Translations under genes and position numbers: made by a program
Notes under the pieces: generated by a model
Told to the model about the DNA's origin: nothing
The model's input: only the letters and a program-made list of their open reading frames with translations
Databases searched by the model: none
DNA from: Cryptomeria japonica
Taxonomy: Eukaryota > Streptophyta > Pinopsida > Cupressales > Cupressaceae
Direction of reading: 5' to 3'
Length of the DNA: 64,000 nt
Assembly: GCF_030272615.1 (NCBI RefSeq)
Contig: NC_081410.1
Location: 501,170,442-501,234,441 of the forward strand
Part shown: positions 34,561 to 47,599 of the stretch, piece by piece
How the letters are laid out: each line of letters begins with the position of its first letter
Position numbering within the stretch: the stretch's first letter is position 1

Positions 34561-36539
34561 TCTGATTATTACCACCTATTAAGTTGCTTATTTTCATAAT
34601 AATATCATACCCCACTTCATTGGAAAATCCAAAAAGACTATATCCAATAAGAAGAACTTATTTGGGCATGCAAGAAGATGCACTTACACATCACTGATCA
34701 ATTCAAATTTAATATTAAGGTTTTAGGTGTCAATTGAATAAATTTTACCATATTATTTGGATACCTTTAAGATAATTTGATTCTTGGATTCAAGTGGATT
34801 TATAAATTGCTTAAATATATTGATTCCCTCATGAAATTGTGGAATATCCATCCTTTTATCAATATAAAGGCATAAAATAGATGAAAAATTATCTAGCTAC
34901 TCACAAAAATTTGTCAAGGTAGACCTTAGGAGTTTCTTGGATATTGATTTCAATATTTATATCATCCATGGGATCACTTGGGAAGTCGCATGGATAATTA
35001 AATGGGATTAAGATAGTAATATACAATAATTTTATTTCTCTACTCAAGAATTCTAATAAACTCCCTTAATAATAGTTGGACCTTGACTTATCTCAACGTA
35101 TTAGCTATGTAAATGGGCTAATATTTTGATAATGGAGTGGACAAAGGTACAATTGTAGCATGCAATTAGGAATGAAAGGCTTTACTTGATCAATATAAAT
35201 GTTACCATTTTTGTTGATGACCTTCACAATCCTTTAGTTAATTCTATCTCTCTATGACATTTCATTCCTTAACTTAATTTGGTGCCTACCTTAGTAACCT
35301 TTGGATGTTACACACTATTTTCTAGTATGTTTATATACTTATTTTGTAGAATATACCCCTTTTATATCAAAATTTCTATTATTCTTGATGGTATGTGCAT
35401 TATCTATAATAGTACTAGTCATGGGTCAGTGCATTCATGGTAGATATTACATCTCTCTCCCAAGGCACTAAGAATAAAAAATATTTTAATTTGAAGAAGG
35501 AAAGAAAATTAGGAGTAATAGGGGAACATAATGGGGATAAAAATCATATAGAAAAATCTTCATGTTTCAAGTTTTCATATCTTGGTATTTTCTTTTTCTA
35601 TTGAAACAATATAGATCCATCCTAGACTTGTAACAAAAAATTCTAATATTTGAAGAATGAATAATTCAAGGTAAAATCATCCTTGAGTGAGCGTTTGATG
35701 TGCATTATATACATTTTCGAATGTGTGTTGATTAGTTGGTCAACCAAATGACTATGCAATACTCACACTGATTTTTCATTATATATCTTATTATAATTAT
35801 AAATAAAATGTATTGATTTTCTCATGGATTATAAAGGAAATTAAATTAATATTCTATACATCTATATTATTTTTTTGAATGAATGTGTAAAGCCCAACTT
35901 GCTCTTGTGTTTTTGAATTACATAGTCTTTATGTGATATCTTGTTTAAGATGTCATATTTGGTTACAATTTTTATGATTTTTTATGAACTTAGAGAATTT
36001 TATTATAAAATATAAAATGGCATAGATATGTTATTTGTTTCATTTACCCATCATCCTACACATTCACAAAAACTGAATATAAAAATATTTGAGTTTAGTC
36101 TAGCTTAGTGTGTTCTTGTTCCCATTGTTCAATATGGTAATGACATAAGGAGTTATTACAAACACATTCTAGAAAATTTCATATGATATTATCTATTTTA
36201 ATAAGGTTCATGACCTTGAGTATTAAAGACCAACATGTAGGCATGAAGCAACAATTGAAATAGGTGTACACTATGTAGTGTGCATGGTTAGTATTAGGGT
36301 AAGTTTTAGTTTCTATGGTATATCTATTCCAACATCTTAGTGAAGAAAATTTTGTTCAATGGAGTAAAATTTGAAGGATTTACTACCACCTCAATAATTG
36401 GTTCTTATTTTCCTAATTTGATTATTGGTTTTGTGTCATTATTCCTAGGTTTGACACCCTTGGTACTTAAGAGATTATCTAGCCTTTACTAGATTTGGGA
36501 CATACAACTTAGATAAATAACAAGTAGCTTCCTCTTTTC
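34561..36539 (-). other. Gypsy internal region between gag and linker
   Basis: Scattered short minus-strand coding-like pieces (DPMDDINIEINIQETPKVY near 34910-34970; GYSLFGFSNEVGYDIIM near 34590-34640) suggest the protease-linker part of the polyprotein. Protease and RT catalytic motifs were not identified. Confidence 0.45.
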
Positions 36540-36840
36540 TATTATAAATTTTATATTTAATTTAAAAAATTCTTATTTCCCCTTTCTTGATAAAAGTAGA
36601 CTCGTGGATTATAAATTTATGGTCAACTCTTTGTCCATATTGTAATCTAAAGACTCTCATGAATTCATCCCATAAAACCATGCTAATTTTTGGAAAGATT
36701 ATGTACCATTCCTTTTCACTCTCTTCCAATGACAACACAAGTAACTTCATCATGACATCTTCATCTTTGATTTTATACTCATTAATGACATTGATGAAGC
36801 ACTTGATAAATTTTCTTCTACAATAATAGCATTGTTGCTC
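36540..36840 (-). pseudogene. Gypsy gag capsid fragment
   Basis: MMKLLVLSLEESEKEWYIIF then PKISMVLWDEFMRVFRLQYG matches the Ty3/gypsy gag capsid pattern (LEGDAREWY...SWDDF...F...YG). No zinc knuckle is seen after it. The flanks are broken. Confidence 0.75.
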
Positions 36841-38959
36841 TATAATTTTAGAATGTTTTCCCTAGTTTCATTTTGTATTTTATTGGAATGATTTAGGATA
36901 CCATAAAATATAGATTCTTATAACATTTCATTCCTGAGGGATGCCTTACTAGTAAGAATATTTGAGCTTGTATTTTGAGTGGGGCTCTCATATTTTGTTT
37001 AGCATTAAATGTTGTCAATTATATTGGTAATTGAATATATATATCATTATTCTATAAATTTATTTTAGAAATTAAACATTTTGGGAATCTCGAGCTTGTT
37101 GCAACTCAATTAAAGACATAATTTTACACTTCCTTATCTAATTTGGTAAAAAAAAAAACCTTACCATCTTCTCTTTCCATATATTCATTATGTGATGATG
37201 TGACTACATTAGCATCATGGAATAAAATGTCTTACTCTTGATCAATTTTGTATAATGAAGTAGGTTATTTATGGTATATCTAATTACTCTGTCAGTTACT
37301 AAAATTCTTAAATGCAAAGGATTGGGTAGGTTCACCTTTCTAGCTCATGAGATGCACCTCTATGTCCATCACCCATATTCATTTTTACTCCTAGGCATGT
37401 CATATTCATGTCTAAGATTTGTTTTGCAAGCTCTAATAATTTTATCACTTGAGTGATTTGAGGTTTATGGATATTGATATTTTAATTCAAAAAATATGTT
37501 GGCCCTAATTGACATACCAATATCATTTCTTTAGGGAAATAATCTAGTAGACAAAAATGTGTTCTTGAATTTATAGGAGGCACATTTTATTTTTTATTAG
37601 GATATTATATCTTCATATCCTTGAAGATCCCCTGAATGAACTTCTCTTTCCATATTGATTTTTTTTTTTAAGATATAAAATAGTTTTAAATTTAACTTTA
37701 AACATAGTTATCGCTCTCCACTCAAAAGACAAACTTTTCTTTTTCAACCAAGACTTATCTCCCTAACTAGCACCAAGATGTTAGTGCTTACATTTGTTTC
37801 TCAAATCCCTAAACCTAAGTTGTATCCTAAGTTCCAAGGGTATCAAAATCAAGATAAAAACCTCTTACTTATAAAGGTACCACAACATTTCTTTAATTTT
37901 AGCTTTTGTTGGGCTAAAAGGACTTCCTAAAGGTGTTGAAATGGACATGAACCATGAAACAAATCACACCTCATGTATAATACACTCTTGTTTTCCTTTC
38001 ACTAAGTGTCTATGTGTTATTTTCACAATATGAGGTTTTGAACCTTCATAAAGCATATAAAAAACTATGAAAAGTATCTAAAAATATTTCTTCAATGACC
38101 CCTAATGAAGTACACATCTATATATATAAATAAATGTAATTACATTAACAAAACATGAAATAAATTTTTATCCTTTTCTATTTGAATGTGTTGGTGTGAT
38201 GGGAGGTTGAGCAAGACGTAGACAGTTTCCTTTATCCATCTGGGGAATAGATTCATAAGTTTTATAAATCAAAAAAATGAAATAGTTTAAATTCACACTA
38301 TAATACCTTAATTAACATATAATTGAAAACTATAGCTTCTAACCCTGACACACATAAGCTAGGTTGTATGCATGTAAGTAAGTAAGTAAATAAAATAATA
38401 GAGCATCCATATGAACACAAATTAGTTATCCATGCATATACCCATTATATTTCTTGTGTTAGTCTAATAAGATATCTTGAAAAGTATTCACAATGGATTC
38501 TAATAACATCTAGATGATAAAATAGTTATAACTAACACTTAGTTGTAACTAAATATAAATAAGAAGAATAATGAGATATTAAATATACATACACAATGTT
38601 CATGGAGATATTCAAAAGGTTGTTGGATCTATGCATTTCAGTTCATTCTTCTAGAATAACATTTTGAACTTTCTTACACCTATGGGATAAAACCGAAAAA
38701 TATATCATACAAAATGTCTTTTGACCATTTTCTAGATAGTAAACCCTAATGGTCTATTCTAACCTTTTCCAAAATTTTCTTGTATTTGCAACCCTTTTCC
38801 CTCCTCATTTATGCAAAGAAATATGCAAATATCCATCATTCAATAATGAGTAGAATTGGGGAAGAACCATGATTGTTAGCCACTATAGATGTTGCCTATG
38901 CTTTATTGCTTCACTATCACATGACCCTACATCTAAAACCATGCTTTTACAAGAGGACC
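36841..38959. other. Gypsy 5' internal region, no clear gene
   Basis: AT-rich, no convincing motif. CTAGCACCAAGATGTTAGTG near 37770 faintly resembles a reversed primer-site/LTR junction, but this is not firm. Confidence 0.35.
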
Positions 38960-39517
38960 CATATTCTTTTGCATACAAATAATGATTTAGAGGAGTACAT
39001 TGATACTATGAAGCATTTAAAATTCATTGGTTTTCTAATTATGTCCATCTCAATCCCTTTAATGGTATCTCGAGTGGTGTAGGAAATTAGGTAGCTCTCT
39101 ACTTTTTTGCTTATGGAAAGTTGATACATGAATATGCATTGCGTATTTGGACTAAACTGTAAAGAATTAAATACCATGAAATTTACAATATATACAATCA
39201 AAAAAAGGAATGAAGATCCTTAGTTCAGATAAAAATCAACTATTGCATTAATGGTAGCATGGTTTCCCTCATATTGCAAAATAACATTATTATTTGAATT
39301 CATAATCTTGAGATAAAAAATAGTTTTGTGGAAAAATATTGGTTGGGTAGTTGTAGGGGTAAAATATAGTCTTTAATAACATTCTAGGAAGGTCACATGA
39401 GTGGCAAAGATGAATAGGGGAAAATACAAAAGTCTAATGTGGGTTGGGAGATTATAATAAGAGACTCATGGTTTCTTGTTATAAATTGACATAATCAAGG
39501 AAGGCTGGTGCAAGTCC

Positions 39518-39522
39518 CAAAG
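39518..39522. repeat. Solo-LTR target duplication CAAAG (left)
   Basis: CAAAG before TGTAGTGTCC, repeated at 40701-40705 after ...CATTACA. Confidence 0.93.
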
Positions 39523-40700
39523 TGTAGTGTCCTAAAATTGCACCCCTTTGTAATTTTGACCTCGTTTGGGTCTTCACCTTGGTGTTTGCACCCCTTGGTC
39601 TGTTTGAAGAATTGATTATACTCATGCCCATCATAAATGGCATAAACCTTGATCCCCCCCCCCTTTGGGCACCTTGATCCTAACCCAAAATAGGGTAGGA
39701 CCAGGGCATGACACCCTAGTCCTCACTGGGACCATGGTGCCATGTCATAGTCCTCCCTAAATTGGGCCCTCTTTAAGCCCATTTTTGCAATTAAAAAATG
39801 AGAAAGATTCCCTTCTCTGTGTCAGCTCATGTCAAAAAATTAGTCAATTTTCTTGATAGCCAAGTATATAAAGAGGATTTCCTCTCTCATTTGACATCTA
39901 TCAATAATCTAAGACATCTATCAAGCATCTGAAAGTCATAGGAGATCAAGCATTCAGGCAATTGAGTATTTTCAGTCTTCCTTCAAGCCTTGGAGAAACA
40001 ATAAAGTTAAAATTCAAGCATTTAGGAGGACATTATTCATCCTACTTTGTTGAATATTTCATAAACCCTATTTCCATGTGGAGGCAAGAAAAACTTCACA
40101 AGGAAGTATCATCATTCAATTTTTCAGTCATAATTCAACATCTCTATCAAAAGGAGAACCTTTCATTACAGCCATTTCGATTATCTTTTCATGGTTAATT
40201 CCAAAACTAGGGTTTGATCTAAGGAAAGCTCCTATTCCCAACCTATTTCCCGTTCTTTCTGTGTGCAAGAAATATGTACAGAGCTACGATCTTTAGAATA
40301 AACATTATTTGTATAGACTAATCAACCCTTTTTGGCATGCAAAAAAGTAGGAGGACCAGGGCACCCACCACCATGGTCTTGACATTTTTGGAGCTTTTTC
40401 AAGGATCAAATTCGAGTCTACATATATTGCTCAAATCCAGGTGCATGCAAAAATTCCGCATTTGTAGCTCATTGTTTTCTTAGTTTTACCTTCACTTTTC
40501 AATATTTTACCTTATTTCAGAATTTCAACATACAAAAGAGGAATTCAAAATTAATTTCAATCCATACAGTATTAAGTCCTTGTCTGATTTGTGATTGAAT
40601 CTAGTGGATTCCCTTCCCTCTTTTGAATGTAATGTCCCTAAGTGAAAAATTAGGGGTTTTCTCTCTTGGGTGGAAACCCTAAAAAAATTTCCACATTACA
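39523..40700. mobile_element. Solo LTR inside gypsy right LTR
   Basis: 1,178 bp from TGTAGTGTCCTAAAATTG to TTTCCACATTACA with a perfect CAAAG duplication. Open frames inside (39962-40296) are not supported as genes. A poly-C run lies near 39655. It is a different LTR family from the copia LTRs here. Confidence 0.9.
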
Positions 40701-41638
40701 CAAAGTATGTTAAAACTAGGCAAGATGGGTGGAAGGAATGAGTGGAGTGATTAATTAAGATAAATTTAGTGAAAAATATGTAGAACTAGACATTAGGATG
40801 AGGTGTTTGGATGAAAAAATCAATTATAGTTCAGTTAGGTTGAATTTTACACAAGAATAAGTGAATGAAAAAAAGAATAAGGAACATTTATGGGAATTGA
40901 ATGTATAAGTGGATATTGGGGTAGGAAATTCAAGTAAAATATGAAAGTTCACTCAAATTTTGTAAGAAAAGGATTGGGGAAAATGCATGAAATTGATGGA
41001 GGACTTAGACTATTAGATGTGGATGTATGACTAGAGGAACTCTAAAAATGCAAAGGAATTTCACAAAGAGGGATGGGCGTGATGTAGGAAAACATGTAAA
41101 ATTGGAGGAAGGAAGTGGATGGATTTGAGAAGGAAGAGATTTAGACACATTTCAAAAATTTACAACTTAGTCAAGGAAGGGAAGATTTGCAAGGATGTAG
41201 GAGATGAAGGGAGGTTGGGACCTAGGAATGAGGAGGAGAGGTCTGGATGTTTATCAGAAACTTGCAAAAGGAGGAAAAAAAGAGAAATGGATGGGACAAA
41301 GGGCTTGATAGACCCTACATAATATATTTGTGGGGTTGATCCTAATAAAATAAGTTTTACTAGTAGTAATTTTTTATTATCCATTGAAACTCCATAATTT
41401 TACATATAGAAAATGATCAAAACACTCTTAGAATCTAGATTTTATTTGATTTTTAGCTTCCAATATATGATGGGGACATGGAGGAATGATGAGAGACAAC
41501 AATGAGGTGATTTTGACCAAGGGATACATATTTAGATTTTTCTTATAATAGTTGTAATTTATGGGAACACATAAGTATACGTACATAAGAAGACTAGGAC
41601 TTAAGAAAATGATTGTACTATTAAGTTGGGAACCAACA

Positions 41639-43500
41639 ATCAATATAGTGAAAAATCTCACTAGTGTAGGAAAAAATAAGATATTTTTTTGTAATAGATG
41701 TACCCATTACTAAATGTATATCCATAAACAATGAGCCTTCATTTGTGATGGATGTATCTACTTTGGTTTTGAACTCATATCCATAATGGGTACCTTTTTT
41801 CTTGAAAGTGAATACAGGAGTTTCAGTGAATGGGTATCCATTTTGTGTAATGACTATGGGCCCAACATTTTTACCCATCAATGTGGACCCATGACTATTA
41901 GCTTACGTTAATGTAGATCTTTTACATCAAATTGAAGGGGGCCATGTATCATGACTCATGAACTATCATTGGATTATTATTATCATATCTTGAAGCATGA
42001 AGTATAATGTACCCGCCCTTTCACATTTGGTTATCATTGCCATATCTTTCAACATTGGGGAATTATAAAGTTCCCCTTTTAAACATTTCTCACACCTATT
42101 GCATCATCTTGCCCATATGGAGCCTCTTTCAATACGACATTTCATAATTTTATCTTATATTATTGTATGAGTCTTGAGTCATTTCAATTATATTTGGAGG
42201 TATTGAGCTAATTCTCTTATGTTTTCATTGTGGAGACTTGTCCCTTATTATAACCTTATGATGTCTATTTTTCTTTATGCTTTCTTTTGAGCCATTGCCC
42301 ATGGTTTCAATTATATACTACTAGGGGCTAATTTTATTACCAGCCTTTATGTGCTCATGTTTTTAGATGCCAAATTGTGGGTATATACCTATTCTAGTGC
42401 CTTTTATAAATCCATAAATGTTGCTAGCCCTTAAGGGTCACACCACCATTTTATTCCACATGTTAGGAGCAACATTCTTAATCATTGATACCATCTCCAA
42501 CCTATGTGGATACATGATGCATGATTTATAGTGATTGCTATATGATTAGACACTTATGTAATTACATAAGTAGATGTTTGCATGCTTAGATTAAACATTT
42601 TCTTTTCGTGAGTTATTTATCCTCTTCCAAAAATCTTTGTATCCTATGGATACAACTAATTGTCATGCGTGAGGGGTCATAGCTTGTCACTAATGTTCCT
42701 ATGTTTAGATATATAGATAGATATATGAGTCTATAAAAACACATCTTATAAAGAATACATACACAAAAGAACACATATGAGCATATCCTTACATGCCCCC
42801 ATTACATTATATAGACCACGTGACAATATCCTTTAAGTATCTAAATATCTGCATTATATGCATATTTCTGAATGCTACATACTCTAAGACACACGAACAT
42901 TTTGGGATCTTCACACGCACCTTAGAGTGCAAACAAAATCTAAAAAAGAAACTCACATACCCATGTCATTTCTCATTTAGTTTTGTGCATATTATGAGGG
43001 GAATGTGTTGGTACATAGACATATTGAGAAATGATGTGGTATTGTGTAATCGTCAAGTCTCTTTTCTTATTTCTTCCACCTATCATTCACACATATTCCT
43101 ATGTACTTACCACTCATCTCCATTCCTATATTTACACATCCTTATGCGTTAACATTGTCCACTTATTTATCAACCATATATGCATGCTATTTCTATGCAC
43201 ATCTTCCATTAAGATCTATCTCTTTTTCTATCTCAAATTCAATTGCAATTTATGAAATTATCCTCATTATTGCAATTACATCATAACCAAATTCTAACAT
43301 TCCAGATTCAAATATAATTCACCCCACCGTAGCCCTTTTGAGCTAAAATTGACTAAACAAATTCATATAGAAAATTTATGAAATTGAGTTCATAAAGTGA
43401 AAGAAAAGAAGCCTTGAAATCTAAAAAGTAGTGACATATATTCTGACCTAAACCCGTTTCACACACATTATTAGGTTATCATGTGGATAACTCCATGTTA
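41639..43500. other. Intergenic, no gene seen
   Basis: AT-rich. A short TAGATAGATATATGAG stretch lies near 42712. Open frames at 42793-43286 and 41621-41881 have no recognisable domain and no coding context. Confidence 0.55.
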
Positions 43501-43503
43501 CTT

Positions 43504-43510
43504 TATAAAA
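43504..43510 (+). promoter_or_regulatory. Possible TATA box of the PADRE gene
   Basis: TATAAAA about 310 bp before the start codon. It would give a 5' UTR of roughly 280 bases, rich in pyrimidines (TTTTCTTTCGCC, CTTCTCTACC). Position and composition are plausible; not proven. Confidence 0.45.
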
Positions 43511-43819
43511 AAGTTAAGGTGGCAGTGCTTTGGCCCCCACTCCATGTTCTAACCTGAACGTGCTTGACAACCATTATTTAATTCATCGTTCAACTCTCAT
43601 CTTTTACGCTTCCTTTCCCTTTTCTTTCGCCTTTTCTCTTACTTATAACTGCGTACCCACCACTTCCTTAACCCCCTTTGTTTCTCAAGTTGTTTACCTT
43701 CTTGTTTCAAGCTTTCGTTAATTTGGTTCTAAAACCAGAAAGCCCATAACCTCCATTTTTCTTCTCTACCCACAAGCTCTGAAAAGACTGGATCTGCATA
43801 TTTGTGTCAAATCCAAGCA

Positions 43820-44326
43820 ATGGGAAACTGCATACAATCTAGGGTTTGTGCAGAAACAGGAGATCAGATCATAAAAGTAATGAGAATGGATGGAACAATA
43901 CTGGAATACATCCCTCCTCTTCTAGTCAGAGATCTTCTAATGGAGGGTGACTACCAGAAGGATCATATGCTTGTTCACTCAGAGAATGCCGATCTTGCTC
44001 TTCCCCATGATCATAAATTGGAGGGAGGAAATCTTTATCACCTCATTCCTTCACATATTAAAGATCATAAAGCATTTTCAGCACAGAATGATAGAGCCCA
44101 TGGGACAGGCAAGGAAGCAGCAGTTCAGGTAGAAAATGGCATTAGGCTCAAAATTGTGGTGTCAAAACAGGAGCTGAAGGCTCTGCTTTCAGATGGTTGT
44201 GGGAAGGAGAAATTAGTGGAGCAGCTTCTTCTGAAGCAGCTTCAGTCCAGCATTCAACAACAAGATTTTGATGTCGCAAGCAGAAGATGGAGACCCTCTT
44301 TGGAGAAAATTCCAGAGATCAATTAG
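43820..44326 (+). CDS. PADRE / DUF4228 domain protein
   Basis: Intact single-exon gene of 168 codons, the only clearly healthy gene in the window. The first ATG gives MGNCIQSRVC, a typical N-myristoylation start (Met-Gly-Asn-Cys), also seen across this family, so membrane association is likely. Next come KVMRMDGTILEYIPPLLVRD and, later, HKLEGGNLYHLIP (residues about 24-45 and 69-85), the core PADRE pattern (V...DG...EY..P......L......H.......L..G..Y.L.P). The C-terminal part has LKIVVSKQELKALLSDG and RRWRPSLEKIPEIN, the conserved tail of the family. PADRE proteins are plant-specific; many respond to pathogens and abiotic stress, but their biochemical role is unknown. Directly after the stop lies a ~125-bp repeat array. 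Confidence 0.93.
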   Translation: MGNCIQSRVCAETGDQIIKVMRMDGTILEYIPPLLVRDLLMEGDYQKDHMLVHSENADLALPHDHKLEGGNLYHLIPSHIKDHKAFSAQNDRAHGTGKEAAVQVENGIRLKIVVSKQELKALLSDGCGKEKLVEQLLLKQLQSSIQQQDFDVASRRWRPSLEKIPEIN

Positions 44327-44394
44327 GAAGTTAGTATAGTTCTGTAAATGTGTATAATTTTTTTTGAAGTGGGTCTTGGGTTAGGTTTGATTTG

Positions 44395-45640
44395 TAGATG
44401 ATTTTGTTGGAATGAATCTCCCTTTTCTCTAACAGTGTAGACAATTTTGGCGGAATTGATCCTTTTTTATCTGTAACAGTCTCATTAAAAGAAGTTTTTC
44501 TGTATAAATACTCAATGCTAATATCTATAAAACCAGATTAAATCCATAAAACACTGTTTGTTTGATGATTAGATAATTTTGATGGAATGAATCCTCTTTT
44601 TGTAAGTACAGATTCGTTGAAAGAAACTTTTATGCATAAATACTCAGTGCTAACATCTATACGATCAGATTGAGTTCATGAAAAACTGTTTCTTTGATGC
44701 TTACATGATTTTGATTATGTATCTTCTTTTTTTAACAGTTTGGTAGAAAGAAGCTTTTATGCATAAATACTCATTAATATTTATATAACCAAGTTGAATT
44801 CATGAAAGACTCTTTGTTCGATGTTTGGATGATTTTGATGGAATGGATCTTCTTTTTTAACAATTTCATTGAAAGAAGCTTCTATATATAAATACTCAAT
44901 GCTAATATCTATATAATCAGATTGAATTCATGAAAGACTGTTTGTTTGATGCTTGGATGATTTTGAACGAATGAATCCTCTTTTTGTAACAGTTTTGTCA
45001 GAAAGAAACTTTTACCATATATACACTCAATGCTAATACCTATATAACCAGGTTGAATTCATGAATGACTATTAGTCCAATGCTTCGATGATTATTGATG
45101 GAATGGATCCTCTTTTTTAACAATTTCATTGAAAGAAACTTCTATATATAAATACTAAAGGCTAATATCAATATAACCAGAATGAATAAATGGTTTGATG
45201 CCTAGATGATTTTGACAGAATGAATCCTCTTTCTGTAAGACTTTAGTTGAAAGAAACTTTTATGTATAAACAGTCAATGTTAATATCTTTTTAACCAGAT
45301 TGAATCCATGAAACTGTTCGTTTGATGCTTAGATGATTTAAATGGAATTAATCATCTTTTTATAACAGTTTCATCGAATACTAAATGCTAATACCTATAT
45401 AGCCAGGTTGAATTCATGAAAGACTGTTTATTTGATGCTTAGATGATTTTGATGGAATGGATCTTCTTTTTGTAATAGTTTCGTGGAAAGAAACTTTCAC
45501 TGTATAGATAGTCAATGCTAAATTTCTAAATTAACAAGATTGAATCCATTAAAAACTGTTTGTTTGATATTTAGACGATTTTGATGGAATGGACTTCTTT
45601 TTGTAAGAATAACTTTCAATGTATAAATACCCAATGCTCC
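44395..45640. repeat. ~125-bp degenerate tandem array after the PADRE gene
   Basis: The word GATGATTTTGATGGAATGRATC recurs near 44395 (partial), 44441, 44570, 44702, 44828, 44955, 45087, 45206, 45331, 45442 and 45575, spaced 111-133 bp. Each unit also has TTTCATTGAAAGAAACTTTT, ATAAATACTCAATGCTAA and AGATTGAATTCATGAAAGAC. The array begins within about 70 bp of the stop codon, so the 3' UTR may extend into it. Confidence 0.9.
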
Positions 45641-46321
45641 AGATGAGTGTTCTATTTTGACATCAAAATTTCATATCAAGCACTTTAGCATAATAAGACC
45701 ATGAATGTCCCTGTGCTGGAGATCTAAGTGGTTTGCCAGGGAATTTTGGTTACAAAATCATGATTGCAGTGAAAGAACAGTGTACCAACTGTTTAGTTTC
45801 TGAAAATGAATATTAAGGATTTTCTATTGTATGATGATGAAAGGAACATGGTTGGTGAGTAGATGCTATCTTCAAGTTTTTTGTACGTGCTTGCATGTGC
45901 AGTGAAGGCCAACTTTATCTTAATTTATGGCAGCGTCTTTGAAAAAGCATGGCGACAGTGTCGGCAGCTGTGAAGCATTTCTTGTCATCATGATTTTTGC
46001 CTCTGCATGTGAGCTTTGGACTTTTCTGAATTTTGGTTATGTTGAAGTCCAAAAGCTATTCAATGAATGGGGTCATGCTAATTTATATATGAATATAATA
46101 GACCTCCTTTCCTATTATCTTATTCATGAAATAGGATGAGGTCACTTGTTCAACCCCCAAAAATGCCCTAGTTTAAGGGCAGGTTAGGTGTATACTTCAA
46201 TATTTTTTTTTTAATTTTTAATTTTGTTTTATATGTATTTTTTTTATTATTTAAATTGAATGTTTTATGTTTGAGTTGACTAAATTTAGTTTCAATTTTG
46301 TCTTTAATCAATTTTTATTTA
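45641..46321. other. Intergenic, no supported gene
   Basis: A 70-codon open frame at 45927-46139 shows no domain. The right part (46200-46320) is T-rich. Confidence 0.5.
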
Positions 46322-47599
46322 TTTTTTGATAAAAGTGGTAAACCACTAAATTTTATTAATATTATAATTTTTTACAATCTGGTTCAAAGAGCACAGGTAA
46401 CCAGGCAAAGAAAACTTCCGGTCTAGTTTCAGAAACCATGAGCTAGTGCGAGAATTGCAGGAGGCACCATCTGAATAGGCAACATTAAGCGATACATGAT
46501 CTAATAGAGCTACCAAGGCAAACAAAGTATTATCATAAAGGTTAGAAATCAAGCCATTCCTTATAATTGAAAGAAGTTCCCCGTACCAGCCAAATAACTG
46601 AATCAGCAGCGGTATAGAAATATGAATGGAAGAGAAATATGAATGGAAGTATGCATCAAAAAGCGCCCTGACCATAGAAGAATCCAGGAGCACGTCCATA
46701 CAAATAGTGAGAAAACGTGATGCAATCTCAACAAGAAAACAACCTAACCTGCATTTTCCACCAGCCATCGTTTTCCCAAAACCTTGCGAAAAGCCAGGGA
46801 GAAATCCAGAGAATAAATTTGGAATAGACAGCCAAGCTTTTCATCATCAAAAACATGAGAGTCTTGGAAGTCATACTGCTTGATAGGCATCAAAATTCTA
46901 TAACCCACAGACTCCATAAAAAGATAATGCAAAAACAAGAGCGAACACGGGAATATAAAGAGAGCAAATGCCATTATGAGAGAACAAACTCGGCCACCAA
47001 AGGACGCAACAACAAATATTATCTCAAGCAAACCCACGACATTCGTGCAAAAAGACAACCATAGGCCGCCACCTTAAGAAAAAATGATGACAACTTCTGC
47101 ACGATACTCATGACCATAAATCGACATAAACTTGATAGAAATAAAACAAGATAGCCACACGAATGAAATCCCCCACATGAAAAAGAAATAACTCAAAATC
47201 TGCCACCACAAGAGAAGAAGTAAAATCAATCATTAAAACTTCAAGTGAGCCACCCAGACAGAAGTACTATCATTAATAATCATCATAAATAAAAACCCCG
47301 TGCATGCATCATGCTTTGGACAAACAAAAACCCAAGCCACAACCACTTGCAAACAATGATAAGCATGGGACAGATTTGAAGTTTTAATCTGTGTAGAGCA
47401 TGATTACAAGATACTCCCGCACCACAAGTCCCAACCAATTGAAACAAAAATAACAACCCGTACCCAGATTGAGATTACACCCAATAATGCAAACTTAATG
47501 AGGATATGAAGACCAAAAGGCCACCAAAACCACATTAAACTGCATGCTTGAATATAATCACCAAACAACGTACGAGGTCGTGATTCTGCAAATAGGTTA

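Larger units (their letters stand above)
22640..41638 (-). mobile_element. Old gypsy-type LTR element, host of three nested insertions
   Basis: Two similar LTRs (left about 22640-24145, right about 38960-41638) enclose minus-strand gypsy pieces: gag near 36560-36830, a pre-RT linker and RNase H near 34160-34560, RNase H continued at 25600-26092, integrase at 24880-25400. The RNase H piece is split by a copia element (26093-34156) and the right LTR by a solo LTR (39523-40700). Domain order fits Ty3/gypsy (RNase H before integrase). Reverse transcriptase was not found between the linker and RNase H. The copy is heavily mutated. LTR outer ends and any target duplication could not be fixed. Confidence 0.8.
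38960..41638 (-). repeat. Gypsy LTR, right (5' LTR), containing a solo LTR
   Basis: Counterpart of 22640-24145. The alignment breaks at 39518 and resumes at 40706 because of the inserted solo LTR. Its outer end TTGGGAACCAACA at 41638 fits a TG...CA terminus. The inner boundary near 38960 is uncertain. Confidence 0.72.

Noticed and set aside
39962-40296. Two overlapping frames of 72-78 codons
   Set aside because: Inside a bounded solo LTR and without domain similarity.
41621-41881. 86-codon minus-strand frame
   Set aside because: Overlaps the gypsy LTR edge and shows no recognisable motif or coding context.
42793-43286. Overlapping plus-strand frames rich in His, Ile and Tyr
   Set aside because: AT-rich chance frames in two phases; no domain.
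45927-46139. 70-codon plus-strand frame starting MAASLKKHGDS
   Set aside because: No domain, promoter or homologous context; likely chance.
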